Origin: CAWAND01 sp963783335
GTDB lineage: Bacteria; Chloroflexota; Anaerolineae; Anaerolineales; E44-bin32
Direction: 5' to 3'
Assembly (NCBI GenBank): GCA_963783335.1
Contig: CAWAND010000010.1
Location: 868,001 to 932,000, forward strand
Length of the DNA stretch: 64,000 nucleotides
The translations under genes were made by a program, and so were the position numbers. Shown here piece after piece: positions 1 to 7,954 of this stretch (positions are counted from its first letter, which is position 1; each line of letters starts with the position of its first letter). The notes under the pieces were generated by a model that had not been told where the DNA came from, made no database searches, and worked only from the letters and a program-made list of their open reading frames with translations.

Positions 1-1888
1 CGGGCCCGAAGGCGATTAGCGATCCATCGGGCAGAATCTGCAGCGCCGGGAAGCTGTTGGGACTGCCGGCCGAGCCAGATAGGGCGGGGAGGGCCACGAC
101 CGTCCATGATGCCCCGCCGTCGATGCTCCAGCGGGCAGGGAAGGCTTCATCGCCGGCGACGACCAGGACGCTGCTCCCACCGAACCCGGCTGCCGCGCCT
201 GCGACGCTGGCGTGCAGGTCGAGGGTGACGTCGGTGGCCAACCAGGTCTGGCCCGCGTCGGTGGACCGAAGGAGCGCCTGTGGGCGGGGCGCGCCCATGC
301 CGCCGATCGATCCCGGGGCAGGTCCCCAGCGCAGGCATGGGCCGGACCCCGGGCAGCTCATGGGCGCGGGGTCCCAGGTCGTTCCGCCATCCCGTGTGGT
401 CTCCGCCACGGTCGCGGGCGCATCAGCACCTGTGACATTGAACAGGGCTTCAATTCGCCCTTCGGGAAAGCCGGCAAAGCCGCCGAACGGGAAATCGGAG
501 GGTTGGCCCGGTGCCGGGATGATGTGCCAGGTGTCCCCTCCGTCCGACGTCGTCAGGCCGTTGAAGAACTCTGGAGGAGCGCCCATCTGCTGATCAGCAG
601 TGGGGAAGACGACGTACAGGCTGTCGGGGCGGGTGGCGTCGAGGCTGATCGAGATGCACCGTGGCGCGCCGCCGGACATGATCTGCAGCCCGAGATGGTC
701 ATCAGCCTCCACCGCGCCGCCGACGGGCACATCTCGCCACGACCGGCCGGCGTCGTCTGACAGACGAATGGCGTCCGACGCGCAGTAAGCCAGCCGCTGG
801 GGGTTGCCGGGGTCGATGCTGACCGACGGGTTCACCAGGTCAGCCGAAGGCGCCAGCCAGACGGGTGGGCCAGATCCCAAAGACGCCCAGGTGACGGATG
901 GGCCCAGGTTGAGACTGGCCGTGGCGACCGTTGGCCCGCCCTGGCCGACGATCACGGTCTGAGGCGTGGATGCCTGCAGCAGCACGTTGTAGCTGCCGGC
1001 GGAGAGCGGGCCAGCGCCGGGCACGGTCTGGGGCACCGTCAACTGGCCGCTGAGCCCTCCCCCGAGCTGCTGTGTGACCTGGCCTATTGGACCGGACGGA
1101 GAACCCAGGCCGGCGCCGTCGATCGCCAGCGTATAGCCAAACGGCTTTCCGTTGATGGTTTCGATGATGGGCGCCCACCCCGAGATCGTCAGCGTGTCTC
1201 CGGGTTGGGCGTGCTGGGGTGTCAGGGTCAATTCGGCGCACGGCTGCCCTGGCCCGCATCGCTTCGGCTCAGCCCCCGCTAGCTGAAAAGTGGCTGTGGC
1301 CTGCGCCTCCTGGTTGGCGCAGCCCGGTACGAGGGGACCAAGGCATTGAATGCCCACCGCGTAGTCCCCGTTTTGGACCGGCGCCGGTCCGAGCGGACTC
1401 CACCAGGGCACGCTGGGTGCGGTGAAGTCGATCGTGAAACGGCCGGCTTCGTCGGCGGACCATTCCACCGGGACGCCCACGGCGGTGAACCCGGTCAGGC
1501 AGCCATCCCAACAGACCGTGGTGTGCTGAAGGGTTGGGTTGCCGTCGGCATCGGCCGCACTCGGCCCCCCAGGCAGGAAGCCATCGATATGGATCGGCGC
1601 GCCGGGCGGCCCGTCGGCTGGTGCCAGGCGGATCCACGTTCCGCTGGGGGTGCTGGCCGGCGTGGGGCTGGCGCTCGGGGTGGGGATGATGCTCGGCGGC
1701 GCGCTGGTCGGGCTGGAGGGCCCAGCGGTTGGTGTGAGCCCTGCCTGACAACCCGAGAGGAGGATGGCGGCAGCGACGGTGACAACGGATCGGTAGGAGG
1801 GCGTGTTGGCCTCGTTTGTGTGGTGGGGGTGTGTGTTTGGGACGGATGCTGATACGCTTGCCGATGGCCTCAGCTGCACCGCCGCCAT
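1..1888 (-). CDS. Secreted lipoprotein with Asp-box (BNR/sialidase-like) repeats, 3' end outside window
   Basis: The gene reads leftward off the window edge; 629 codons are visible. An ATG at 1888 follows an in-frame TAG. A hydrophobic stretch ends in a lipobox (LLSGC, Cys about 47), so the product is probably lipid-anchored outside the cell. A Pro/Ser/Thr linker follows, then two Ig/IPT-like segments (each with a G-D/A-x-x-x-I-x-G pattern), then at least five Asp boxes of the S/T-x-D-x-G-x-x-W type: SDDAGRSW, TSDGGDTW, TRDGGTTW, STDAGQTW and SIDGGASW. Asp boxes mark beta-propeller sialidase-like or photosystem-assembly-like folds; no catalytic sialidase residues were identified, so enzymatic activity is not claimed. 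It starts 52 bases after the polymerase-like gene and may be read through from that operon, but its content does not suggest a shared role. Confidence 0.8.
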   Translation of the reverse strand, partial: MAAVQLRPSASVSASVPNTHPHHTNEANTPSYRSVVTVAAAILLSGCQAGLTPTAGPSSPTSAPPSIIPTPSASPTPASTPSGTWIRLAPADGPPGAPIHIDGFLPGGPSAADADGNPTLQHTTVCWDGCLTGFTAVGVPVEWSADEAGRFTIDFTAPSVPWWSPLGPAPVQNGDYAVGIQCLGPLVPGCANQEAQATATFQLAGAEPKRCGPGQPCAELTLTPQHAQPGDTLTISGWAPIIETINGKPFGYTLAIDGAGLGSPSGPIGQVTQQLGGGLSGQLTVPQTVPGAGPLSAGSYNVLLQASTPQTVIVGQGGPTVATASLNLGPSVTWASLGSGPPVWLAPSADLVNPSVSIDPGNPQRLAYCASDAIRLSDDAGRSWRDVPVGGAVEADDHLGLQIMSGGAPRCISISLDATRPDSLYVVFPTADQQMGAPPEFFNGLTTSDGGDTWHIIPAPGQPSDFPFGGFAGFPEGRIEALFNVTGADAPATVAETTRDGGTTWDPAPMSCPGSGPCLRWGPAPGSIGGMGAPRPQALLRSTDAGQTWLATDVTLDLHASVAGAAAGFGGSSVLVVAGDEAFPARWSIDGGASWTVVALPALSGSAGSPNSFPALQILPDGSLIAFGP

Positions 1889-1940
1889 GGCCAGTACGAC
1901 ACGATTCTAATCGTTTCCCGAGCGGCCAAACCAGCGGCCC

Positions 1941-4316
1941 TCAGGAGAATCGGCGGCCCCAGTGTTCGGCATAGCGGTCCTGGGGTGCTGCGGCGGCGGG
2001 CTGCACGGGATGTGGCACGGCTGCACGCCGGCGCCGGCGTGCAGCCAGCAGGGGCATGCGGGGATCAGCGCCAGGCGGGGGCAGCACGCCGGGCGGCCCC
2101 CAGTACCCGGCGCCGGCCAGGAGCCAGTTCTCGAGCATCGAGCGGTCGACGTTGGCCACGGCCAAGAGCGACTCGACAGCGCGCAGGAACAGCTCGGTAT
2201 AGGCTTCAACATCGTAGGGCACCGTCTGATCAACCAGGTCCCAGGCGCGCACCTTCTCCGGCCCAGGCACGTACAGGAAGCGCAGCTGCTCGCCGGCGCT
2301 GAGGGGGACTCCGGCACCCAGCAGCTGCTGGACAGCGCGAGCGGCCGCCGTACGCACCCTGAACTCCTCCGGCTCGCGTGACAGGCGCTGCTGGACCACG
2401 AGGCTTTTGGCCGGCGCTCGGCCGGCGCGCAGACAGCGCAGGCGCTCGGTGGCGTAGGCGACCGCTTGGGGAAGGAGCGCTCGGAAGCCGGCCGCGTCCC
2501 GCCCGTCGGCCAGGATCTCGAGGATGTGGAGCTGGGTGTCTTTAATGTAAGCCGGTGTGTCATGGCGCCGGGCTTCGATGCCGCGAATCTTGAGCGACCC
2601 GTCCTGAAAGGCGCCGAAGTAGCGGTTGGCGACCGCCACGCGCGGCTCGGTGCGGGAGGGCAGGAATGCCAGCCAGCGGTACACACCTTCCAGCTCGATC
2701 GATACGCCGGTCTGGCGCTTGATCACCTCCAAAAGCCCTTCGTAATCAGGTCGGCGGTGGGCGCCGGGCTTGTGGATCCACAGGCCGTCGACATACATGT
2801 GCAGCACGCGGTAGCCGCGCGCTTCGACGATCTCCTTGGCTTGCAGCAGAACCTCGCGGCCGTAGGCCGTGACCGCCTCGTGCGCTTCGATGCGCCCGAA
2901 GCGGGCGTTCTTGTAGCCCAGATAGCCGAAGCAGGTCACCAGGAGCCACTTGTGGGCCGAGTAGCGGCGGCGGTACACCTCGCGGCGCGGGTCTTCTTCC
3001 GGCAGGGCGCGCATGAGCGCCTTGTAGCGGGCGCGTTTCTCCAGCAGCGGCGCCAGCGTCTCCGGCACCAGGCCCTGACGATGGTTGCAGACGGGTGTGC
3101 CCAACTCGGGCACCGGCACACCCGGGCAGCATTCAGCCTTGACGGTCTCGGGCGACAAGTTGAAATGCACCATCAGGCTGGGGTACATGGCGGTGAAGTC
3201 CAGCTCGGCCACGTGCTCGTGCAGGCCAGCGATCGGAGTGTAGACCAGGCCGCCCTTGTCGGCGGCGAACAGGTCGAGGCCGGACTTGAGCGCTTCCGGC
3301 TGGCGCTTCTGCCAGGGGACGAGCACGCCGCGCCGCATGGCGGTGGCGACCTGCATGGCGCTGATGCCGGTGCCGGTGGAAACGCGGGCCACGGTCTGTA
3401 CCGGCAGGCCGGTCAGGCGGGCGATCTCCAGGTTGCCGTCCAGCCCGTAGTCGTCGGCCAGGAAGGCATTCTGGCGGTCGATGTGCCAGCGGCCGAACAG
3501 GGTGTGCTGCTCGTCGCGGAAGATCACCTTGCCGTATGAGAAGTACGAGTGGGCGCGTTTGTGGCCGACCGCCTGGCCGCGGTCCCGATTGAGCGGCAGG
3601 GGAAGGCCGTAGTGGCGGGAGAGCTCGATCAGGCGCGGCAGGATGAAAGAGTTGCCATAGGCGCTGATCAGCAGATCGGGATCATGCTGCTCGAGCAGAT
3701 GGCGCACGCCAAGCAAGAGTTGGCGCCCCTGGTCGCGCTTGAAGGCGTAGCTCTGGCCGCCGACGTCAACCAGCAGGTCGCTGCGGTAACCCCGGGCCGG
3801 GTTGCGCAGCTCGCCATCCAGGCGCAGGGTCATCACACGCAGCGGCGGCAGTCGGTATTCGGCGTCCCAAGGCGAGTCCAGCGCCTCGACGGCCGTCAGG
3901 CGCCCGTCGGCATGCTCGACCCGGCAGTAGGCCAGCGGGAAGATCCCGCGGGCCAGAACATAGCGCTGAGGGAGCGGGATATCGGCGTCGTAGTAGGTGA
4001 GATGAGGGCGGAACTCGGCCACTTGGCGCTGCAGGCGCTGCAGTTGGGCGGGAAAGCGCACGCCCACCTCGAGCACCTCTACCTGCTGATCGAGGAACAG
4101 GTCGCGCCGCTCGGTCCGGCGCAGGTCAACCGGGGCGCGCTGGGCGCGCAGCATCTGGCAGACGTCGTGCAGGTCAGGCTGTGGACCGCGGGCGTAGAAG
4201 GCGGGGGTGAATTGATCAAGCAGGGGCACAGAGCGCCCATCGTTGTCGAGGAACCAGACCGCCATGCCGCGTCCGCGCGGGTAGGCGTCGAACAGCCAAC
4301 CGTAAAAGCTGGGCAC
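1941..4316 (-). CDS. Family-B DNA polymerase-like protein with degenerate active sites
   Basis: The 791-residue protein has the family-B layout: an N-terminal exonuclease-like region (about 155-300), then palm motifs. Motif A is intact (ELDFTAMYPSLM, D373), and a motif-B-like helix follows (K456 to R472, with TCFGYLGY where NS-YG-x-x-G is usual). Motif C reads YVDGLW (508-513) instead of YGDTDS, so the second aspartate, the metal ligand in characterised family-B enzymes, is leucine. In the exonuclease half the DxE pair survives (D167, E169), but the Exo II motif reads FILP where FDLP is usual. The protein may therefore be catalytically weak or structural. GTG start; the upstream gene's TGA lies two bases before it, so the two are translationally coupled. 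It is third in an operon behind a LexA-type box. Confidence 0.85.
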   Translation of the reverse strand: MPSFYGWLFDAYPRGRGMAVWFLDNDGRSVPLLDQFTPAFYARGPQPDLHDVCQMLRAQRAPVDLRRTERRDLFLDQQVEVLEVGVRFPAQLQRLQRQVAEFRPHLTYYDADIPLPQRYVLARGIFPLAYCRVEHADGRLTAVEALDSPWDAEYRLPPLRVMTLRLDGELRNPARGYRSDLLVDVGGQSYAFKRDQGRQLLLGVRHLLEQHDPDLLISAYGNSFILPRLIELSRHYGLPLPLNRDRGQAVGHKRAHSYFSYGKVIFRDEQHTLFGRWHIDRQNAFLADDYGLDGNLEIARLTGLPVQTVARVSTGTGISAMQVATAMRRGVLVPWQKRQPEALKSGLDLFAADKGGLVYTPIAGLHEHVAELDFTAMYPSLMVHFNLSPETVKAECCPGVPVPELGTPVCNHRQGLVPETLAPLLEKRARYKALMRALPEEDPRREVYRRRYSAHKWLLVTCFGYLGYKNARFGRIEAHEAVTAYGREVLLQAKEIVEARGYRVLHMYVDGLWIHKPGAHRRPDYEGLLEVIKRQTGVSIELEGVYRWLAFLPSRTEPRVAVANRYFGAFQDGSLKIRGIEARRHDTPAYIKDTQLHILEILADGRDAAGFRALLPQAVAYATERLRCLRAGRAPAKSLVVQQRLSREPEEFRVRTAAARAVQQLLGAGVPLSAGEQLRFLYVPGPEKVRAWDLVDQTVPYDVEAYTELFLRAVESLLAVANVDRSMLENWLLAGAGYWGPPGVLPPPGADPRMPLLAARRRRRAAVPHPVQPAAAAPQDRYAEHWGRRFS

Positions 4317-4318
4317 GC

Positions 4319-4633
4319 TCAGGCGTCCGTCCGGTCGCCGTCCGGGGGAGTCAGGTGGGGCGAAGAGAAGGTTTCGGCCGTCCCTTCCAGATCGTCGAGG
4401 CGCCGCCGCAAATCGATGACCGCCTTGTGTTCTTCAACCAACATGGCCAGAAGCATGACTTCGAACGGCAGCAGGTGAGAGGCGTAAGCGGCTGCCGCCA
4501 GATGGCGCCGCGCGTCGGCCAGTAGGTCGTCCAACGCGTGCTGGTCCTCTCGGCGTAAGGCGCGGCGGAAGCGCGCCAGGGAACTCTGCTCCTGGAGAAA
4601 GGCTTGCGTGATTGAGGGGAGGGTACGGCCCAT
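4319..4633 (-). CDS. Small helical protein of the LexA-boxed polymerase cassette, unknown function
   Basis: This 104-residue protein is not recognised as any family. It is rich in Ala, Leu, Arg and Glu and looks almost wholly alpha-helical, with a possible coiled coil near the C-terminus (about 66-88: EEHKAVIDLRRRLDDLEG) and a hydrophilic, disordered tail. It has no signal peptide, membrane segment or cysteine motif. It lies between the RecA-fold protein (46 bases upstream) and the polymerase-like protein (2-base gap), so it is almost certainly co-expressed with both. A role as a small adaptor or subunit is an inference from position only. Confidence 0.7.
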   Translation of the reverse strand: MGRTLPSITQAFLQEQSSLARFRRALRREDQHALDDLLADARRHLAAAAYASHLLPFEVMLLAMLVEEHKAVIDLRRRLDDLEGTAETFSSPHLTPPDGDRTDA

Positions 4634-4678
4634 GGTTAGTGTCTAGCTCCTAGTGTCAGCATGTGAGCACCGGCCGCC

Positions 4679-5284
4679 TTAGGCGAACAAGCGCGGCTGC
4701 AGCGGCGGGAGGCTTTCCGGCGGGCGCAGCAGCCAGGCACTGTCGGCGGCCGCCTGCAGCTGGTCGAGCAAAGACCAGCGGTCTTTGACCAGGCTGCGCG
4801 GTTCCTGTGCGCCGATGATCACCGGGCCCACGGCTGCCAGGCGCTTGAGATGCGCCAGGGTGGTCGACAGCAGCCGCTCGCTGTCGCGCAAGGGAACGCT
4901 TTCGTCGTAAAAGGTGGCCAGAAAGTCGAGGCCAAACAGGGGCGCTGGCTCGGCTGGGGCGTTCTCGATCAGCTCGGCGAGTTGGAAACACGTGAATGCC
5001 CGTGATAGACGGATGCGCCCCATCGCCGCCTGAAGTTCGGGCGTCAGCCGGCGTGCCAGCCGGGCCACAAAGTAACCATCGAAGCGATTGCCGCCATCGA
5101 AAATGCGCACGTTCTGGCCGCGGGAGGCGAGCATGGTCACGGCTGCCAGCAGGGTGCGCGTGGGCGTGGCGGTGCCCCACAACAGGCTCAAGCGGGGCTG
5201 GCTGAGGGCCTCCAGGAGGGCCGGATCGACGGCCGGGATCGGCAGATCAGGGGTCGTTCGCAGGGTGAGCTCGCGGTGAACCAT
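4679..5284 (-). CDS. RecA/Rad51-fold ATPase-like protein with degenerate Walker A, first gene of the polymerase cassette
   Basis: The 201-residue product resembles the core of RecA-superfamily proteins. Strand-turn segment LSLLWGTATPTRT (33-44) sits where Walker A belongs, but the G-K-T/S triplet has become T-R-T. A Rad51-like NVRIFDGGNRFDGYF follows (58-72), then a Walker-B-like strand ending LFGLD (116-120), and a third core strand GPVIIGAQEPR (153-163). ATP binding is therefore doubtful. The start at 5284 is chosen because GAGAGG lies about 8 bases upstream; an in-frame ATG at 5362 would put the LexA-type operator inside the coding region. A RecA-like protein beside a polymerase under SOS-type control parallels the organisation of ImuA in ImuA-ImuB-DnaE2 cassettes, but this protein is not identifiable as ImuA. 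Confidence 0.7.
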   Translation of the reverse strand: MVHRELTLRTTPDLPIPAVDPALLEALSQPRLSLLWGTATPTRTLLAAVTMLASRGQNVRIFDGGNRFDGYFVARLARRLTPELQAAMGRIRLSRAFTCFQLAELIENAPAEPAPLFGLDFLATFYDESVPLRDSERLLSTTLAHLKRLAAVGPVIIGAQEPRSLVKDRWSLLDQLQAAADSAWLLRPPESLPPLQPRLFA

Positions 5285-5316
5285 GGCGTTCCTCTCAAAC
5301 AGCACGTGTTGTGAAC

Positions 5317-5362
5317 AGAACATGTGTTCTAATTGTATAGCCGCAAAGGCATGGCGGGGCAA
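5317..5362 (-). promoter_or_regulatory. Promoter with LexA-type (SOS) box for the polymerase cassette
   Basis: The 14-base palindrome AGAACATGTGTTCT lies at 5317-5330 and contains GAAC-N4-GTTC, the core of the Gram-positive LexA box. On the minus strand it directly follows a possible sigma-70 promoter: TTGCCC at 5362-5357, a 17-base spacer, and TATACA at 5339-5334. A repressor bound here would cover the transcription start. The chosen ATG (5284) is 32 bases downstream of the box. No lexA gene lies in the window. Confidence 0.7.
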
Positions 5363-5396
5363 TCCCGCCCGAGGTTGATTTGCGACGTTCGCCGGG

Positions 5397-6419
5397 TCAC
5401 CCGCGCGGGGGGTCGGGGGCGAGGACCGCGCCTCCGGTCAGGGCGGGATCAGCTGCTGTGCGCCGGAAGCGCAGCTCGAGGAGAATCAGGCCGACCAGGA
5501 AAAGCAGGCCGACGATGGCCATGCCGGACGTGTCGTCGGCGCGGTTCTTTGAAAGCTGCTGAAGCGGCGCCAGTAGGACGAAGAAACCCATGCCGCCCGA
5601 AACCAGGCCCAGACTCTGCCGCTCGGACAGCTGACGGCCGCGGCTGGCCGCGGTCACCGCGATGAACACAGCCAGAGGCAGGCCCGCCATCAGCCACAGG
5701 TTAAGCAGGGCCGGGGCACCGGTGTTGGGGACGGCCCAACTGAGCGCAAAAAGAGTCAACGTGCCGATAAAACCAATCACGCGCAATCGCATGACCGGTT
5801 CGGATGGATCATCGGGCGGACGAACGAAAATGTGGACCGGGAGCCGTTGAGCCGCCCCCGCGAATCCGATGACGGTGGCTAGCGTGAGCACATATGGCAA
5901 GAAAGGCGGGCGGTAGGGAGTCAGGGCCAGGAAGCCAAGCAGGATGTCGCCGATGAGGAGCAGGCTGAGCAAGGCCGTCATCCGCCGCCCAACCCAGGAG
6001 TCGTTCTGACGTTCCGGGAACAGACGCTCGGTCAGCAAGATGGGCACCGCGATGCTGAAAACAGCGTGGAACAAAGTCAGCTCAAACGCCCAGACCCAGT
6101 TGACACCTGCCCAGCGGCCGTAGCTGCCCAACAAGCCAATGTCGACCCAATGGGGGTCGAAGAAGCTCTTGACCATCAATCCCTCTTCGACCAAGCCGTA
6201 GGCGGCGCCCAGAAGCAGGACGGTCGGCCAGCCCTTGTGCCAGCGGCACCTGAGCTCACGGATCAGCAGTGCGCCGCCCCCATAAAGGACAGCCAGCAGG
6301 AGCAGGGTCGGGGGGGAGAAGAATTCGGACGGCGGTGAGGAGCCGGATAGGAGCTCGCCGATGACGGGGGCAAGGAAGAACAGCGTCAAGGCGGGAGCGC
6401 GCCGGCGGAATCTGGCCAT
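5397..6419 (-). CDS. Polytopic membrane protein, unknown function
   Basis: The protein has 340 residues from the ATG at 6419 and about eight to ten predicted membrane segments. A longer open frame upstream is Pro/Gly/Arg-rich and not protein-like, so it is excluded. A polar motif within the first half (LVEEGLMVKSFFDPHW, about 85-100) is the only conspicuous charged patch between helices and may be functional; the Glu-Glu pair followed by Asp-Pro-His resembles polar motifs of intramembrane CPBP-type proteases, but the remaining CPBP motifs are not evident. It follows another membrane protein on the same strand (83-base gap). Confidence 0.7.
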   Translation of the reverse strand: MARFRRRAPALTLFFLAPVIGELLSGSSPPSEFFSPPTLLLLAVLYGGGALLIRELRCRWHKGWPTVLLLGAAYGLVEEGLMVKSFFDPHWVDIGLLGSYGRWAGVNWVWAFELTLFHAVFSIAVPILLTERLFPERQNDSWVGRRMTALLSLLLIGDILLGFLALTPYRPPFLPYVLTLATVIGFAGAAQRLPVHIFVRPPDDPSEPVMRLRVIGFIGTLTLFALSWAVPNTGAPALLNLWLMAGLPLAVFIAVTAASRGRQLSERQSLGLVSGGMGFFVLLAPLQQLSKNRADDTSGMAIVGLLFLVGLILLELRFRRTAADPALTGGAVLAPDPPRG

Positions 6420-6502
6420 GGTGTTAAGTTGTACACGCGCTGGTGACCCTATGTCGCGCCTGAACTGGGATTGATTGTGGGGTGTCCCCTGGTCGTCGGA
6501 GG

Positions 6503-7120
6503 TCAGACTCCAGAAAGGCCGACGGCCAGCAGCCCGTTGAGGACTGCCACCGCCACCAGCCCGAGCTGGAAGCGGGGGGCGAGAAAGACAAGTCCAGCCG
6601 CCGCCAAGGCGCCCAGGCGTGCCGCCCACAAACCGACGCCGGCCGGGTCGGGGATGCCGAACACCAGGCCGACGCCGCCGAGGGCTGCGGCCAACGCCAG
6701 GCACCAACCGCTGAACTCACCGGTCTCTCGGCTGGCCCAGTAGCGTACCAGGCGCAAAACAGACAGGATAGCCACGGCCGCCAGGCCGAATCCAATGGTC
6801 CACTGCACGGTGCGATAGACGTCGCCCCACAGCAAGCCGAGGGCCAGAAGGGCGGTGGCCAGCGCCATCAGGCCCAGCGGCAAGCGGAACGACCCGGCGG
6901 CCCACGCCAGCAGCACCGCCAGGGGGACCGCCACCAGGGCCATCACCAGCCCGACAGAGAAACCCCCCAGCAGCGACATCGCGTCCAGGCTCCCGATCAG
7001 CGCCAAGGCAGCCAATCCGAATGCGCGTCCCTGACGGTCAGTGGCCCCCCGAGCCAGGACGATCAACGAGCCCAGCGCGGTGGTGGCCAGTGAGTAGAAC
7101 AAGATCGACAGCGGATTCAC
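6503..7120 (-). CDS. Hydrophobic membrane protein, unknown function
   Basis: 205 residues, nearly all in about six or seven predicted transmembrane helices rich in Leu, Ala, Gly and Val, with short Arg-containing loops. No family is recognised. The start is the GTG at 7120; the first helix begins within a few residues, as expected for an N-terminal membrane anchor. A TTGTGA-N6-TCACAA palindrome lies 25-42 bases upstream and is the likely control site for this gene and possibly for the following membrane-protein gene. Confidence 0.6.
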   Translation of the reverse strand: MNPLSILFYSLATTALGSLIVLARGATDRQGRAFGLAALALIGSLDAMSLLGGFSVGLVMALVAVPLAVLLAWAAGSFRLPLGLMALATALLALGLLWGDVYRTVQWTIGFGLAAVAILSVLRLVRYWASRETGEFSGWCLALAAALGGVGLVFGIPDPAGVGLWAARLGALAAAGLVFLAPRFQLGLVAVAVLNGLLAVGLSGV

Positions 7121-7144
7121 GAGAGAAATCGGCTCCGCCTCACA

Positions 7145-7162
7145 TTGTGAAAGATTTCACAA
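7145..7162. promoter_or_regulatory. Rex/CRP-FNR-type palindrome TTGTGAAAGATTTCACAA
   Basis: A perfect-armed palindrome matches both the Rex consensus (TTGTGAA-N4-TTCACAA) and the CRP/FNR-type TGTGA-N6-TCACA. It lies between the stop of the plsC-like gene and the GTG at 7120, hence upstream of the minus-strand membrane-protein genes. It is one of five intergenic copies in the window. Confidence 0.5.
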
Positions 7163-7182
7163 GAGGGACCCCTGCCCCGAAC

Positions 7183-7866
7183 TCACTCTTCGAGCGTGCG
7201 CTTGCCGTACCCTTGTTCGAGCAGTTCAAGCGTGCGCGGGTGCTCGGCATAAATGCCGCGGTATTCGGGAGGCAGCAGGGCGGCGATGTGGCACATGATC
7301 TCGTCGGTGTTTTGGCGAAGGGCCGCGCCGCGTCCCTCATCCGGCAGGGACGGAAGCTGGAACGGCGGACCGAAGTGAGCCGTCATCAGTGGGCGCCGCA
7401 AACGCAGCCAATGATCGTAAGGCCGATGGGTGCCGGTGAGCGCCACCGGGACCACCGGCACGCCAGATTCGGACGCCAGGTAAGCCACACCGGTCTTGCC
7501 GCGGATCAGGCTGTGCCGAGGGCTGCGGGTGCCCTCCGGGGCCATCCCAAATGATTTGCCGCTCTTCAACGTCTCAACGGCGAAATCCAATGCACGGCGG
7601 TCCACTTTGCCGCGTTGGATGAAGACCGCCCCGCCGGCCCTGAGGATGGTGCCCCGGATCAGACTGTGTTCATATTTCTCGGCCGCCCAGCCGACGAGGT
7701 GCGGCCCGCCGACGGTGGCGTAAATGAAAGGGACGTCCAGCGTCCCCAGGTGATTTGTGGCCAAGATGTACGGCGGATCAGGAACGTTCTCGACCCCCAC
7801 GATCTGTGTTCGGGTCAGGAGCCACAAACCAGATCGGAAAAAGGCCAGCAGCAGTTTGATGATCAC
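7183..7866 (-). CDS. plsC: 1-acyl-sn-glycerol-3-phosphate acyltransferase (PlsC family)
   Basis: The 227-residue protein shows the acyltransferase hallmarks in order: NHLGTLD (block I, H-x4-D, about 38-44), a substrate-binding patch GGAVFIQRGKVDRRA (about 77-91, block II), and PEGTRSPRH (about 111-119, block III). The following VPVVPVALTGTH is typical of block IV. It would acylate lysophosphatidate to phosphatidate at the cytoplasmic membrane. The hydrophobic N-terminus (about 1-22) is a membrane anchor. GGAGG lies 14 bases upstream of the ATG, rather far; a GTG one codon earlier is an alternative. Divergent from the GNAT-like gene. Confidence 0.88.
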   Translation of the reverse strand: MIIKLLLAFFRSGLWLLTRTQIVGVENVPDPPYILATNHLGTLDVPFIYATVGGPHLVGWAAEKYEHSLIRGTILRAGGAVFIQRGKVDRRALDFAVETLKSGKSFGMAPEGTRSPRHSLIRGKTGVAYLASESGVPVVPVALTGTHRPYDHWLRLRRPLMTAHFGPPFQLPSLPDEGRGAALRQNTDEIMCHIAALLPPEYRGIYAEHPRTLELLEQGYGKRTLEE

Positions 7867-7898
7867 GTGACGGTAGTCCTCCTGATGTAGGGACCCGA

Positions 7899-7927
7899 TT
7901 GTAGACGGATAGGGCCGATGTTACAAT
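7899..7927 (+). promoter_or_regulatory. Sigma-70-type promoter for the GNAT-like gene
   Basis: TTGTAG (7899-7904), a 17-base spacer, and TACAAT (7922-7927) lie in the divergent gap. The expected start of transcription is about 7934, some 20 bases before the chosen ATG, which leaves room for the GAGG ribosome-binding site at 7946-7949. Confidence 0.5.
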
Positions 7928-7954
7928 CCGCTAAACCATCGGGCTGAGGTGCGC

